A stretch of DNA of 64,000 bases. Origin: PALSA-1006 sp964571195 (GTDB lineage Bacteria; Pseudomonadota; Gammaproteobacteria; Burkholderiales; Gallionellaceae). The notes under the pieces are model-generated. The model was not told the origin of the DNA and ran no database searches. It saw only the letters and a list, made by a program, of their open reading frames with translations. Each line of letters starts with the position of its first letter. Position 1 is the first letter of the stretch. The stretch is from positions 1-64,000 of the forward strand of contig CAZNAD010000007.1 in NCBI GenBank assembly GCA_964571195.1. Reading direction: 5' to 3'. Shown one piece after another: positions 50,447 to 59,386 of the stretch. The position numbers and the translations under genes were made by a program.

Positions 50447-51072
50447 ATGCCGCCAAGCGCCGCGAGATCTTCCTGCGCCTGCAAGCGGCCAACCCGCACC
50501 CCACCACCGAACTGGAACACAAGACCCCGTTCGAACTGCTGGTCGCGGTGATCCTTTCGGCGCAAGCCACCGACAAGAGTGTCAACATCGCCACGCGTGA
50601 ACTGTTCCCCGTCGCCAACACGCCGCAGAAAATCGCGGACCTGGGAGAATCCGGGCTGCGTGAATACGTACAGCGTATCGGTCTGTACCAGACCAAGAGC
50701 AGACACATCATCCGCATGTGCCAGATACTGCTAGAGCAACATGGCGGCAAGGTTCCGCAGACGCGAGAAGCACTGGAAGCACTGCCCGGCGTGGGGCGCA
50801 AGACTGCCAACGTCATCCTCAATACCGCCTTCGGGCAACCCACCATCGCCGTCGATACCCACATCTTCCGCATCAGCAACCGCATCGGCCTGGCTCCCGG
50901 CAAAGATGTGACGGAAGTGGAAAAGAAACTGTTGAAATTCGTGCCGGACGAGTTCAAGCCTGATGCCCACCACTGGCTCATTCTGCACGGGCGTTATGTG
51001 TGCACGGCACGCAAGCCAAAGTGCCCCGAATGTATCATCCGGGATCTGTGCGAATTTCGCGGCAAGCTTTGA
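50443..51072 (+). CDS. nth: endonuclease III
   Basis: A 209-residue DNA glycosylase and AP lyase that removes oxidised pyrimidines. The helix-hairpin-helix LPGVGRKTANVILN holds the catalytic Lys, and the Asp lies in AVDTHIFRIS. The iron-sulfur cluster uses four Cys in the C-terminal segment CTARKPKCPECIIRDLC (spacing 6-2-5). It is last in the rsx operon, as in E. coli. Confidence 0.97.
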   Translation: MNAAKRREIFLRLQAANPHPTTELEHKTPFELLVAVILSAQATDKSVNIATRELFPVANTPQKIADLGESGLREYVQRIGLYQTKSRHIIRMCQILLEQHGGKVPQTREALEALPGVGRKTANVILNTAFGQPTIAVDTHIFRISNRIGLAPGKDVTEVEKKLLKFVPDEFKPDAHHWLILHGRYVCTARKPKCPECIIRDLCEFRGKL

Positions 51073-51151
51073 CCCGACGCAAATCCCCTTACCCCGAACA
51101 TACCTACTCTCATGGATAGACGGTTTTCCCCCTCTATTCGACCTATATCGC

Positions 51152-51171
51152 ATTGTCGTACATGCGACAAT
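51152..51171. promoter_or_regulatory. inverted repeat upstream of the CZB chemoreceptor
   Basis: ATTGTCG-N6-CGACAAT, a perfect seven-base dyad, 64 bp upstream of the receptor ATG at 51235 and 80 bp after the nth stop. No T-tract follows, so it looks more like an operator than a terminator. Confidence 0.45.
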
Positions 51172-51234
51172 TCGCCACTGTAAAACCCTCATAACAAAGC
51201 TCCAGACAGAACAGAGAGCCACAAGGAGAGAGAC

Positions 51235-52362
51235 ATGTTCGGCGGAAGACTCAAGGAAGAACTTCGTACCACACAACTGAGATTGGCACAGTCCGAGAAC
51301 GAAATTATCAGGCTGCGTGAAGCGTTGAACCGGGCGGAAGCCGATCTCGGTACCACGCAGGCCGGACTGCAACAGGCACAAACCGAATGTGAGGTATCCA
51401 AGCTGATCTATCGCAACATGCAGACCTTTGGCGAGTCGTTCACGGCGATGCAGCAGTCGCAGGTGGCAGCCGCGCAATCTCTGAAAGAAGAAAAATCGAA
51501 CGCCATTGAGGCGGCCAATGTGTCCGCCGGTAACGGCGAATCCATGGAAAAGATCGCACACAGCCTTGATGCTTTGTCTTCGGACACCCTGCAATCTTCC
51601 GGTAATGTGGAGAACCTGGCTCAGCGTGCCGCCCAGATCGGCAGCATCATCCAGCTCATCAAAGAAATCGCCGACCAGACCAATCTGCTGGCACTCAATG
51701 CCGCCATCGAAGCTGCGCGCGCGGGCGAACAGGGGCGCGGCTTTGCGGTGGTCGCCGACGAGGTTCGCAAGCTGGCCGAACGCACCTCGAATGCCACCAG
51801 CGAGATATCCACCATCGTGACCGCGATCCAGGGCGAGACCAAACAGACTCAGGTGCAAATGACCGACCTCGCCAGCAAGTCGCAGGAATTCAGCGTCAAT
51901 GTCGGCAACGTGATGACCAGCATGAAACATCTGCTCGGCCTCTCCCACCAGATGGAGGGCACCATCTCGGCGGCGGCACTGCGCAGCTTCGTTGAAGTCG
52001 CCAAGATCGACCACGTGCTCTACAAATTCGAGATCTACAAAGTATTCATGGGCATCTCCGACCGTACCGCAGACAGCTTCTCTTCGCACACAGCCTGCCG
52101 TCTGGGCAAGTGGTACTACGAAGGTGAAGGCAAAGCCTGCTTCTCCAAACTCGACGGTTATGCCGCCGTGGCCAATCCGCATCAGGCCTTCCATCAATAC
52201 GGCAAAGACGCCGTGTCCGCATTCACTTCCGGCAATCCTTTGCTCGGCATGGAACTGGTGGCGAAGATGGAGGCAGCCAGCATGGAAGTATTGGCGAATC
52301 TGGAACGGATCGCGACGGCCGGCGAAGGAGACAGCAGTCTGCTGTGCCATTCCCCCGGATAA
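51235..52362 (+). CDS. soluble methyl-accepting chemotaxis protein with CZB domain
   Basis: A 375-residue receptor without membrane helices. An N-terminal coiled coil (about residues 1-65) is followed by a short signalling domain with the tip ADQTNLLALNAAIEAARAG, then a CZB domain (about 255-360). The zinc residues lie in KIDHVLYKFE, SSHTACRLGKWYY and NPHQAFHQYG. CZB domains link chemotaxis or c-di-GMP signalling to zinc or hypochlorous acid. A good AGGAGAGAG site precedes ATG 51235. No sigma-28 sequence is visible here, unlike at the receptor operon at 37826. Confidence 0.92.
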   Translation: MFGGRLKEELRTTQLRLAQSENEIIRLREALNRAEADLGTTQAGLQQAQTECEVSKLIYRNMQTFGESFTAMQQSQVAAAQSLKEEKSNAIEAANVSAGNGESMEKIAHSLDALSSDTLQSSGNVENLAQRAAQIGSIIQLIKEIADQTNLLALNAAIEAARAGEQGRGFAVVADEVRKLAERTSNATSEISTIVTAIQGETKQTQVQMTDLASKSQEFSVNVGNVMTSMKHLLGLSHQMEGTISAAALRSFVEVAKIDHVLYKFEIYKVFMGISDRTADSFSSHTACRLGKWYYEGEGKACFSKLDGYAAVANPHQAFHQYGKDAVSAFTSGNPLLGMELVAKMEAASMEVLANLERIATAGEGDSSLLCHSPG

Positions 52363-52454
52363 ACGCCGGGGATAGTAAAACCCTGTGAACAGCTACCCGC
52401 GTTGACGCGGGCGGCTGTTGCAGGGACAATCCCGCGCTCCATCAAGGTGTGTTT

Positions 52455-52877
52455 ATGTTTAATCCGACCCGAGACCAAGCGCGGCAATTCCTGTTCGAAT
52501 CATGGCGCAAACGCCGTGCGGGTGAATTGCTCACTCCGCTGGAAGACCTTACCGCCCAGCTCATGGAGAAACATCCCGAATACCATGCGCTGTTCAATGA
52601 TCCCGAAGCCAATCAGGACAAAGAATACAGCGCGGACGGTGACGTGGTGAACCCGTTCCTGCATCTGATGATGCATCTGACGCTGGAAGAACAGATCAGT
52701 ATCGGCCAGCCGCATGGTATCCGCGAGCAGTTCACCCGGTTGACCCATAAATACGAATCAGAACATGAGGCGCAACACGCCATGATGGACTGTCTGGGCG
52801 AGATGATCTGGCAAGCACAACGCAACCAGACGGCCCCCGATGCGGCGATCTATCTGGCGTGTCTGGAGAAACAATGA
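52455..52877 (+). CDS. DUF1841 family protein
   Basis: A 140-residue soluble helical protein starting at ATG 52455 (a GTG six bases upstream is less likely). The core NPFLHLMMHLTLEEQISIGQ and the second half HEAQHAMMDCLGEMIWQAQR are typical of DUF1841, a proteobacterial family of unknown function. The His and Glu residues in the helices could bind metal, but this is a guess. The stop overlaps the ATG of the cobalamin adenosyltransferase gene (ATGA), so the two are coupled. Confidence 0.87.
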   Translation: MFNPTRDQARQFLFESWRKRRAGELLTPLEDLTAQLMEKHPEYHALFNDPEANQDKEYSADGDVVNPFLHLMMHLTLEEQISIGQPHGIREQFTRLTHKYESEHEAQHAMMDCLGEMIWQAQRNQTAPDAAIYLACLEKQ

Positions 52878-53416
52878 GGTTAAGCAAGATCACCACGCGC
52901 ACGGGAGATGACGGCAGCACCGGACTGGCGGACGGCACCCGTGTCGCCAAAGACAGCGCCCGTATCACTGCGCTCGGCGCGGTGGACGAGCTCAACAGCC
53001 ATCTCGGACTGTTGCTCTGCGAATCACTGCCGCAGGATGTGCGCGACATCCTGCACTCCATCCAGAATGATCTGTTCGATCTGGGTGGCACACTGGCGAC
53101 CGTCAATGGCGGGGAGCTTGCCCCGGACCGGCTCGCCCGGCTGGATAACGCCATCACCGGCTACAACACAGTGCTCCCGCCGCTCCGGGAATTCATTCTG
53201 CCGGGCGGCACACGCGCCGCCGCACTGTGCCATGTCTGCCGCACCGTGGCACGCCGCGCAGAGCGCGATCTGCTCAGCCTCCGGCAGTCAGACCCCTTGC
53301 CCATCAACAGCTTATCCTACCTCAACCGCCTGTCCGATCTGCTGTTCGTGCTGGCCCGCACCCTGAACCGAGCTGCGAATCTGGCCGAACCCCAGTGGCA
53401 AACGAAGTCAAGCTGA
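52874..53416 (+). CDS. cob(I)alamin adenosyltransferase, PduO type
   Basis: A 180-residue enzyme that attaches adenosyl to cobalamin. The N-terminal ATP loop TRTGDDGSTGLADGTRV is diagnostic, and the later LNSHLGLL and the final LFVLARTLN match the PduO-type fold. The start ATG 52874 overlaps the DUF1841 stop. The gene is usually found singly in betaproteobacteria as here, and serves B12-dependent enzymes elsewhere in the genome. Confidence 0.94.
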   Translation: MRLSKITTRTGDDGSTGLADGTRVAKDSARITALGAVDELNSHLGLLLCESLPQDVRDILHSIQNDLFDLGGTLATVNGGELAPDRLARLDNAITGYNTVLPPLREFILPGGTRAAALCHVCRTVARRAERDLLSLRQSDPLPINSLSYLNRLSDLLFVLARTLNRAANLAEPQWQTKSS

Positions 53417-53530
53417 AACACGCCCCCGCCCGCAGGGAAAAGGATGGAATTTCCCGCTGACGGGCGATTCGGAAGCCGTTATACTTCGCACCCGGAAAGT
53501 AACGAACAACAAGATCTACGGAGAGTATCC

Positions 53531-54106
53531 ATGCCACACCATAAGCCACATACTTTGCAGACGTTTACCGAGCTGTCCAACATCCTGCTGCCGAGCAACG
53601 AGCCCTGGCAGGTCGAGCTGACCGATCCGGCAGCCACAGTCATGACCGATTTCAATGTGCGTGCTCTGTTCAAGGTGTCGGCGGAAGATACCATTGATGA
53701 AGCGCTACAAAAGATGAAGGTTGCCGGTCTGCGTATCGGCTTCGTCGTTGACGGCGCTTCAGACAAGATCCTCGGCATGATCACTTCTTACGACATCATG
53801 GGCGAAAAGCCGATGCGTTACCTGCAAAGTGTGGGGTTCGCTGATCGCGGCGTCACCCATAAGGACATCAAAGTCAAAGACATCATGGAAAAGGTCGAGG
53901 ACTGGGTCAGCGTCGAGATGAAGAACGTCGAAATCGTCAATGTTCAGGCATTACTGGATGTGTTCCAGAAGACTGGCCGCACCCATCTGCCGGTCATCGA
54001 CAGCCATGAAGGCAAAGAACATCACCTGCGCGGCCTGTTCTCCTCCGCCAAGGTTCTGCGCCTGACCGACTTCGCGCGTCGTAAAGCGGCTCACGGCAAG
54101 GCCTGA
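53531..54106 (+). CDS. tandem CBS domain protein
   Basis: A 191-residue protein starting at ATG 53531 behind GGAGAG. Two CBS modules bind adenosine-type ligands; the first includes TIDEALQKMKVAGLRIGFVV and the second VQALLDVFQKTGRTHLPVID. It has no catalytic domain, so it acts as a stand-alone energy or ligand sensor. It is a single gene with a terminator 23 bp after the stop. The longer open frame upstream is not used. Confidence 0.88.
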   Translation: MPHHKPHTLQTFTELSNILLPSNEPWQVELTDPAATVMTDFNVRALFKVSAEDTIDEALQKMKVAGLRIGFVVDGASDKILGMITSYDIMGEKPMRYLQSVGFADRGVTHKDIKVKDIMEKVEDWVSVEMKNVEIVNVQALLDVFQKTGRTHLPVIDSHEGKEHHLRGLFSSAKVLRLTDFARRKAAHGKA

Positions 54107-54128
54107 TCAAAAACCGGACTGAGTAAAA

Positions 54129-54158
54129 AGGCGCATCGTTCTCTCGATGCGCCTATTT
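54129..54158. terminator. rho-independent terminator
   Basis: AGGCGCATCG and CGATGCGCCT form a ten-base stem around a six-base loop, with an A-tract before and ATTTT after. It ends the CBS gene and the minus-strand unit at 54195. Confidence 0.88.
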
Positions 54159-54194
54159 TATTTATCGAACCGCAGAGTGGGCTGCATAAACCGG

Positions 54195-54365
54195 CTACTT
54201 CAACTTGCTCTTCTCGTTTCCGTGATGGGCACTCTCGCGAACCTTTTCTTCTGCCAACAACAATTCTTTCTTTTTGGCGCGCACCAGCAACTCCAAACTC
54301 AATCGGGTCGGTCGACGGCTTTTAATGTCCGCTTCGGTCATGTCGATTTTCTCATCAATGATCAT
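54195..54365 (-). CDS. 56-residue charged protein downstream of the CheBR fusion
   Basis: A short frame opening MIIDEKIDMTEADIKSRRPT and ending HHGNEKSKLK. It is rich in Lys, Glu and Arg and likely forms one long helix. It starts 63 bp after the stop of the large CheB-CheR gene in the same direction, with a purine-rich stretch (GGGGGGATG) upstream of its ATG, and ends 37 bp before a terminator. No family is recognised. Codon content looks normal, so it is probably translated and may be part of the same transcript. Confidence 0.5.
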   Translation of the reverse strand: MIIDEKIDMTEADIKSRRPTRLSLELLVRAKKKELLLAEEKVRESAHHGNEKSKLK

Positions 54366-54428
54366 CTTGCATCCCCCCCATTTTGACTACCTTGAATCGA
54401 CAGACATCTATCTAAACCACGAATACGC

Positions 54429-57400
54429 TTAATTACTCTTGGACGCATTTACAGAGATGAACTGATCGACAAAAACATCGGCCTCCACCGGCCTTCCGAG
54501 CAAATATCCCTGCCCGCTTTGGCAACCCATTTGACGCAACACTTCAAGCTGCTCTGAAGTTTCGATCCCCTCGGCGATGGTCTGTAGTTTCAATGCAGCG
54601 CTCACACCGTGTATCGCCGTCGCAATGCCCTTGTCGCTTTCATCCTCAGAGATGCCGTCAACGAACTGATTCGGTATCTTGAGGAATGAGATCGGAAAGG
54701 TCTTTAGATATGACAAAGAGGAGTAGCCTGTACCGAAGTCGTCGATAGCGATGGGAATTTCTTCCAACTCGATCTTGTGCAATTTACGCGACATCTCCTC
54801 GTTGCTGTTCATCAGCGTACGCTCAGTGATCTCGATACCGATCGAACCAGCAGGCAAACGGAAACGCTGCAACTGGCGCGTGATGATAGATAGCAAAGGT
54901 TGACGCATCAATTGGCGTGCGGCGACATTAATAAAAAGCGTGCCGGGCAGTCCTTTGCCTTTCTTGCGCCATTTACTCAATTGTTCAGCCGCATGTTCAA
55001 TCACCCATTCACCAATATCCAGAATGAGATCGGACTCTTCGGCAATGGGGATAAATTCGTTCGGCCCTACCGGGCCAAATAATTTACTATCCCAGCGCAG
55101 CAATGCTTCGGCACCAACCAGCTTGCCAGTTTGAATATCGAACTCGGGTTGATACACGAGCTTCAATTCATTTTCTTCAATTGCTTTATGCAGCGCATTT
55201 TCCAACTCGATACGGTGACTGATCTTGTCTTTCAGGTCGGAAGTGAAGAACTGATAACTGTCCTTTCCTTTCTCCTTGGCCTGGTACATGGCCGAATCAG
55301 CATTTTTGGTCAGTGTCTCAAGATCCTCGGCATCTTTGGGGTAAACGGCGATACCGATACTGGCAGAGACAAATATCTGCTGGTCTTTTATCAAATAAGG
55401 TTTGGATACTTTTTCCAGAATGCGCTGCGCCGTGTTGGCGATCTGCGTTTCCGAGACATCTTCCAGCAGCACGTTGAACTCATCACCGCCAATACGTGCC
55501 ACGGTATCTTCACCGCGCACGCATGAGCTCAATCTCTCTGCCACCTGTTGCAGCAGGATATCTCCCGCATCATGTCCAAGGTTGTCGTTGACGTTTTTGA
55601 AGTTATCCAGGTCAATGAACATGAGCGCAAAATTTCCGCTACGCCGCTTTGCTCTGGAGAAGGCTTGAGTCATACGCCCTTTCAGCTCATTGCGATTCGG
55701 CAGATTGGTCAACTCATCATGGGCGACCATGTATTCCAAACGCTGTTGCGAGGCCTTGATCAGCGTAATGTCGGAAAAGATGGCGATGTAATTGGTAAGT
55801 TCGCCGAATTCATCGCGTATCGTATTGATGGTCAGCCATTCGAGATACAGCGTGCCATCCTTGCGCCGGTTCCATAACTCCCCCTGCCACCAGCCGTGGA
55901 CGTTAATATCGTTCCACATAGCTTGGTAAAACTTGGCATCTTGCTTGCCTGAATTCAGCAGCTTCGGAGTCATTCCAATGACATCCACCTCGTCATAACC
56001 GGTGACTTTGGTGAACGCGCGATTGACTTTGACGATGTTCTGGTTGACGTCGGTGATCACGATTCCTTCGTTGGCCGAGTCAAAGAACTTGGCTGTCAAC
56101 TTCTTCTGTTCATCCAGCTCTTTGCGCTCAGTGACATTGATCGCCTGACTGCATACCGCCCTGACCGAGCCACTCTCATCATTGATCGGATAACAGATGA
56201 AAGCGAACCAGCTCTGCTGTTCTCCGAGCTGGATGCGCTCCTCCGTTTCCACCCGCGCCTTCTTATGCAACACATCGAAGTGTAGTTTTTCAAAAAGAGA
56301 GGAGATGGCTTCAGGAAATACCTGAGTATCCGTTTTACCGATAAGCGCACTCTGGTCTAGCCCGAAGGTGTACTCGAACGCCTTGTTGACGAACTGATAT
56401 TGCCCCGCCGGATCCTTGATGCTGATGTGCAGCGGGGAGTTCTGCATCACTGCGACCAGACGCTCCTGGCTCTCCGCGATATCGCGCTGTGCATCGACCA
56501 GCTCGGTTTCGTCGATGAAGGTGATGATGACGCCGCCCAGCGTCTGATCCTGCGAGGTGTACGGAAAGCACAGCACGTTGTAATGCTTACCGCCGAAACT
56601 CATCTGCTGCTGGCGTTTGATTCCGTCCGTCATGGCCTGCTTGGCCGTCTCCAGCACTTCGATCACGGGATTCGCGATAGCGGGGATGGTCTTGCCCAGT
56701 GTGTGCACGCTGAAGCCGAACAGGGTGGCGGCCTCTTTGTTGTAACGTTGCAAACGCAATTCCTGATCCAGCAGAACCAGAGAGAATCCGGTACTGTTCT
56801 GGAGATTTTCCAGCTCGGTGTTCACCAGACTCAGCTCGCCGCCTTTGACGATCAACTCTTCGTTGACCGTAGTGAGCTCCTCATTGGTGGATTGCAATTC
56901 CTCATTGGATGCTTCCAACTCCTCGTTGGAAGATTGCAGCTCCTCATTGGCTGCCTGCATCTCCTCGTTCAGCGCCTGCAATTCCTCATTGGAGGTTTCC
57001 AGTTCTTCGATGACCGTCTGCAGGTGCTCGCGCGTGGCGATAAGCTCATCTTCCAGCTCGCTGTTGTTGACGTGCGGAGTGTCTTCCACCGCCACCTCAC
57101 CGGTTTGCGTGGACGACGATATGAAGCTGATCATGAATTGCTTCTGGTCGTCGCGCGACACGACCGGGTGCACTTCGATCTTGACGCTATGCCCGGCTCT
57201 GTGCTTGATGGGACGGATACGCCCCATCGCGATAGTGTGCTTGAGATCGGCGTGATGTATCAGCGTCTGCACTTCGGTACGCCATTCGCGGCGCAGAAGT
57301 TGCACCAGATTCATATCGAACTTGCCCGATGGGAACTGCAGGAAGTTCTGCACATCGCCGTGTATCTCGATCACGTCCATCTCTTTGTTGATAAGCACGC

Positions 57401-59261
57401 TGGGCGGAGCGTAAATCTCGGAAAGCGCTTTTTGCAGCTTGCTCTCACTCTTGCGCTGCGTACGCTCAGCGATGGTTATCGGGGGCTTGGGTCCCGCGCC
57501 GGAATCCTGGCTGGAATACAGCGGAATAGGGATGATCTGATCCTTGGCGGCGACACGTTTGAAGATGCGCGCCTCTTTGCTGACGGGTATGAACAGATTG
57601 TCCTGATGGACGATACTTTCCGATTTTCCCAGAAAGAGATACGCCGACGGCCTGAGCGCAAAATGGAAGATCGACAGTACGCGCGTTTGCAACAACGGCT
57701 GGAAATAGATCAGCAGATTGCGGCAACTGACCAGATCCAAACGCAGGAACGGTGGATCCAGCACCAGATCCTGTCGCGCAAATACCACCATGTCGCGAAT
57801 CGGGCGGGCGATCTCGTAAAGTTCGCCACGTTTGCTGAAATAGCGTGCCGTTGTATCGGAACTGACTTCTGTCAGCGACGATTCCGAATATATCCCTTTG
57901 CGACCAACCGCCATCGCATCCATATCGATATCCGTGGCGAATATCTGAATGCGGAAATCGTTCAGCTTGCCACCCAGAATATCGGACAGGAGAATACCTA
58001 TCGAATAAGCCTCTTCTCCGGTTGCACAGGCGGGAACCCAGATACGGATCTCATCACCCGGCTCTTTCTCGGCGACAATCTCCGCCAGTATCTTGCGCAG
58101 CCCCTCAAAGCTGTTCCGGTCACGGAAAAATGCCGTCACAGAGATCAGAATATCTTTACTGAGCTTGTTCAACTCGTCTGGATTCTTGCTGCAAAAATCA
58201 AAATAGGCAGCGAGATTGTTCAACCGATTGGCAGCCATGCGGCGCTCGACGCGGCGCGACAGAGTCGCCTCTTTGTAACCGGAGAAATCGATCTTGGAAT
58301 GCTTGTACACCATTTGCAGAAGCCCCTTCATGGTGGCTGGTGCATTTTCCTGCTTGGTTGCCCGGTTGATCAAACCATGCGCACGCGCGATGGCCGTGAT
58401 CTCTTCGGCGATGCCTTTGCAGCTCAATACCCACTCGACACATCCCGTGCTGATGGCCGCCTGCGGCATACCGCTATATTTTGCCGCTTCAGGATCTTGC
58501 GCGAAGGTGAATCCACCAGCCGCCTTGATGGCTGCGATACCTGCCGCGCCATCCGAGCCGGTACCGGACAGGATAACGCCGATGGCATCCTCGCCTTTCT
58601 CTTCGGCCATGGAATTGAACAGGGCGGTCGCTGACGGCTTGGGCAATACGGTTTTGCCCGGAACCAGCAAACGCATCACGCCGTCTTTCAGGATGATGTT
58701 CCAGTTGGCGGGAGTGACGTAAATGACATTAGGTAAAGGAGCTTCGCCGTCCTCCGCATCCTTCACCAGCATCGAAGTCTCCCGAGCCAGCAACGGCACC
58801 ATCATGCTCCGATGCGTCGGGGAGAGATGCTGGACGACGATGTAAGGCACCCCCAGATCATCAGGCAACACCGAGATCAGATCGGAGAGCGCCTCCAAGC
58901 CCCCCGCTGATGCGCCGATACCGACGACGAAATTGCGCTCTTCAATAGGCGAAACGACGACCGCAGCTCTTTTCTTGGCAACGACTTTGCGGGGCTTAGT
59001 GACTTTCTTGCTGGCTTTTTTGGCAAGGAAATTGATCTCTTCAGCCGTAGAGTTTACGAGCGGCACAAGTGTTTTCCTGACCTTACCCAAAGCAGTCGGG
59101 GCTGGTTTGGAAACCTTGGGTAACACTGCGGCAGGAGCAGTCTTTATGTTTTTCTTGGGGGCTGGCTTTGCTGGAGCTGATTTCAAGCTGGCCTGGGATG
59201 CGGACTTCGTGGTCTTGCTGACGGCAGTTTTTGCGACCTTAGTTCTACTCACCTTGCTCAT
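54429..59261 (-). CDS. CheB-CheR-PAS-GGDEF-EAL fusion protein with histone-like N-terminal tail
   Basis: A 1610-residue protein starting at ATG 59261 (a TTG lies 5 codons upstream). Residues 1-105 are a basic, Lys/Ala/Pro-rich, histone H1-like tail. Then come a CheB methylesterase domain (Ser in GIGASAGG, His in QHLSPTHR, Asp in GTGSDGAAG), a CheR methyltransferase domain (PACATGEEAYS and SCRNLLIYF), and a coiled coil of heptads such as NEELQSSNEELEAS at about 745-830. Several PAS domains follow, then GGDEF with an intact signature and I-site (RGED), and EAL with DDFGTG but LKIPNQF in place of LKIDQSF. It links receptor methylation to c-di-GMP. A regulator gene lies upstream, with operator-like repeats between. 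Confidence 0.9.
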   Translation of the reverse strand: MSKVSRTKVAKTAVSKTTKSASQASLKSAPAKPAPKKNIKTAPAAVLPKVSKPAPTALGKVRKTLVPLVNSTAEEINFLAKKASKKVTKPRKVVAKKRAAVVVSPIEERNFVVGIGASAGGLEALSDLISVLPDDLGVPYIVVQHLSPTHRSMMVPLLARETSMLVKDAEDGEAPLPNVIYVTPANWNIILKDGVMRLLVPGKTVLPKPSATALFNSMAEEKGEDAIGVILSGTGSDGAAGIAAIKAAGGFTFAQDPEAAKYSGMPQAAISTGCVEWVLSCKGIAEEITAIARAHGLINRATKQENAPATMKGLLQMVYKHSKIDFSGYKEATLSRRVERRMAANRLNNLAAYFDFCSKNPDELNKLSKDILISVTAFFRDRNSFEGLRKILAEIVAEKEPGDEIRIWVPACATGEEAYSIGILLSDILGGKLNDFRIQIFATDIDMDAMAVGRKGIYSESSLTEVSSDTTARYFSKRGELYEIARPIRDMVVFARQDLVLDPPFLRLDLVSCRNLLIYFQPLLQTRVLSIFHFALRPSAYLFLGKSESIVHQDNLFIPVSKEARIFKRVAAKDQIIPIPLYSSQDSGAGPKPPITIAERTQRKSESKLQKALSEIYAPPSVLINKEMDVIEIHGDVQNFLQFPSGKFDMNLVQLLRREWRTEVQTLIHHADLKHTIAMGRIRPIKHRAGHSVKIEVHPVVSRDDQKQFMISFISSSTQTGEVAVEDTPHVNNSELEDELIATREHLQTVIEELETSNEELQALNEEMQAANEELQSSNEELEASNEELQSTNEELTTVNEELIVKGGELSLVNTELENLQNSTGFSLVLLDQELRLQRYNKEAATLFGFSVHTLGKTIPAIANPVIEVLETAKQAMTDGIKRQQQMSFGGKHYNVLCFPYTSQDQTLGGVIITFIDETELVDAQRDIAESQERLVAVMQNSPLHISIKDPAGQYQFVNKAFEYTFGLDQSALIGKTDTQVFPEAISSLFEKLHFDVLHKKARVETEERIQLGEQQSWFAFICYPINDESGSVRAVCSQAINVTERKELDEQKKLTAKFFDSANEGIVITDVNQNIVKVNRAFTKVTGYDEVDVIGMTPKLLNSGKQDAKFYQAMWNDINVHGWWQGELWNRRKDGTLYLEWLTINTIRDEFGELTNYIAIFSDITLIKASQQRLEYMVAHDELTNLPNRNELKGRMTQAFSRAKRRSGNFALMFIDLDNFKNVNDNLGHDAGDILLQQVAERLSSCVRGEDTVARIGGDEFNVLLEDVSETQIANTAQRILEKVSKPYLIKDQQIFVSASIGIAVYPKDAEDLETLTKNADSAMYQAKEKGKDSYQFFTSDLKDKISHRIELENALHKAIEENELKLVYQPEFDIQTGKLVGAEALLRWDSKLFGPVGPNEFIPIAEESDLILDIGEWVIEHAAEQLSKWRKKGKGLPGTLFINVAARQLMRQPLLSIITRQLQRFRLPAGSIGIEITERTLMNSNEEMSRKLHKIELEEIPIAIDDFGTGYSSLSYLKTFPISFLKIPNQFVDGISEDESDKGIATAIHGVSAALKLQTIAEGIETSEQLEVLRQMGCQSGQGYLLGRPVEADVFVDQFISVNASKSN

Positions 59262-59319
59262 GACGATGCCAATCAAATAGTTAGTGGCGGCATCCTACCC
59301 CTACGGCACCATGGGTACA

Positions 59320-59357
59320 CTAGGGCAAACCCTTGTTGTATTCTAGGGGTTTCCCTT
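59320..59357 (-). promoter_or_regulatory. twin operator-like sites upstream of the CheBR fusion
   Basis: CTAGGG-CAAA-CCCTT at 59320-59334 and CTAGGG-GTTT-CCCTT at 59343-59357. Each has AGGG and CCCT as inverted halves; the two copies are 23 bp apart, about two helical turns. They lie 59-96 bp upstream of the ATG at 59261 and after the stop of the NarL-type regulator gene, which may bind here. Confidence 0.55.
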
Positions 59358-59386
59358 ACGTAAATTTTAATTAATTAAAAATACTG

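Noticed and set aside
50731..52350. 539-codon antisense frame over nth and the CZB receptor
   Set aside because: Covers two certain genes and has no start signal or domain.
56820..57060. Short repeats that could suggest a CRISPR-like or tandem array
   Set aside because: They encode the NEEL/NEEM heptads of a coiled coil in the CheBR fusion; repeat units are codon-driven and have no spacers.
56400..58634. 744-codon open frame antisense to the CheBR fusion
   Set aside because: Shadow of the large gene; the sequence is rich in Leu, Gln and Arg without motifs, and the sense strand has obvious CheB and CheR domains.
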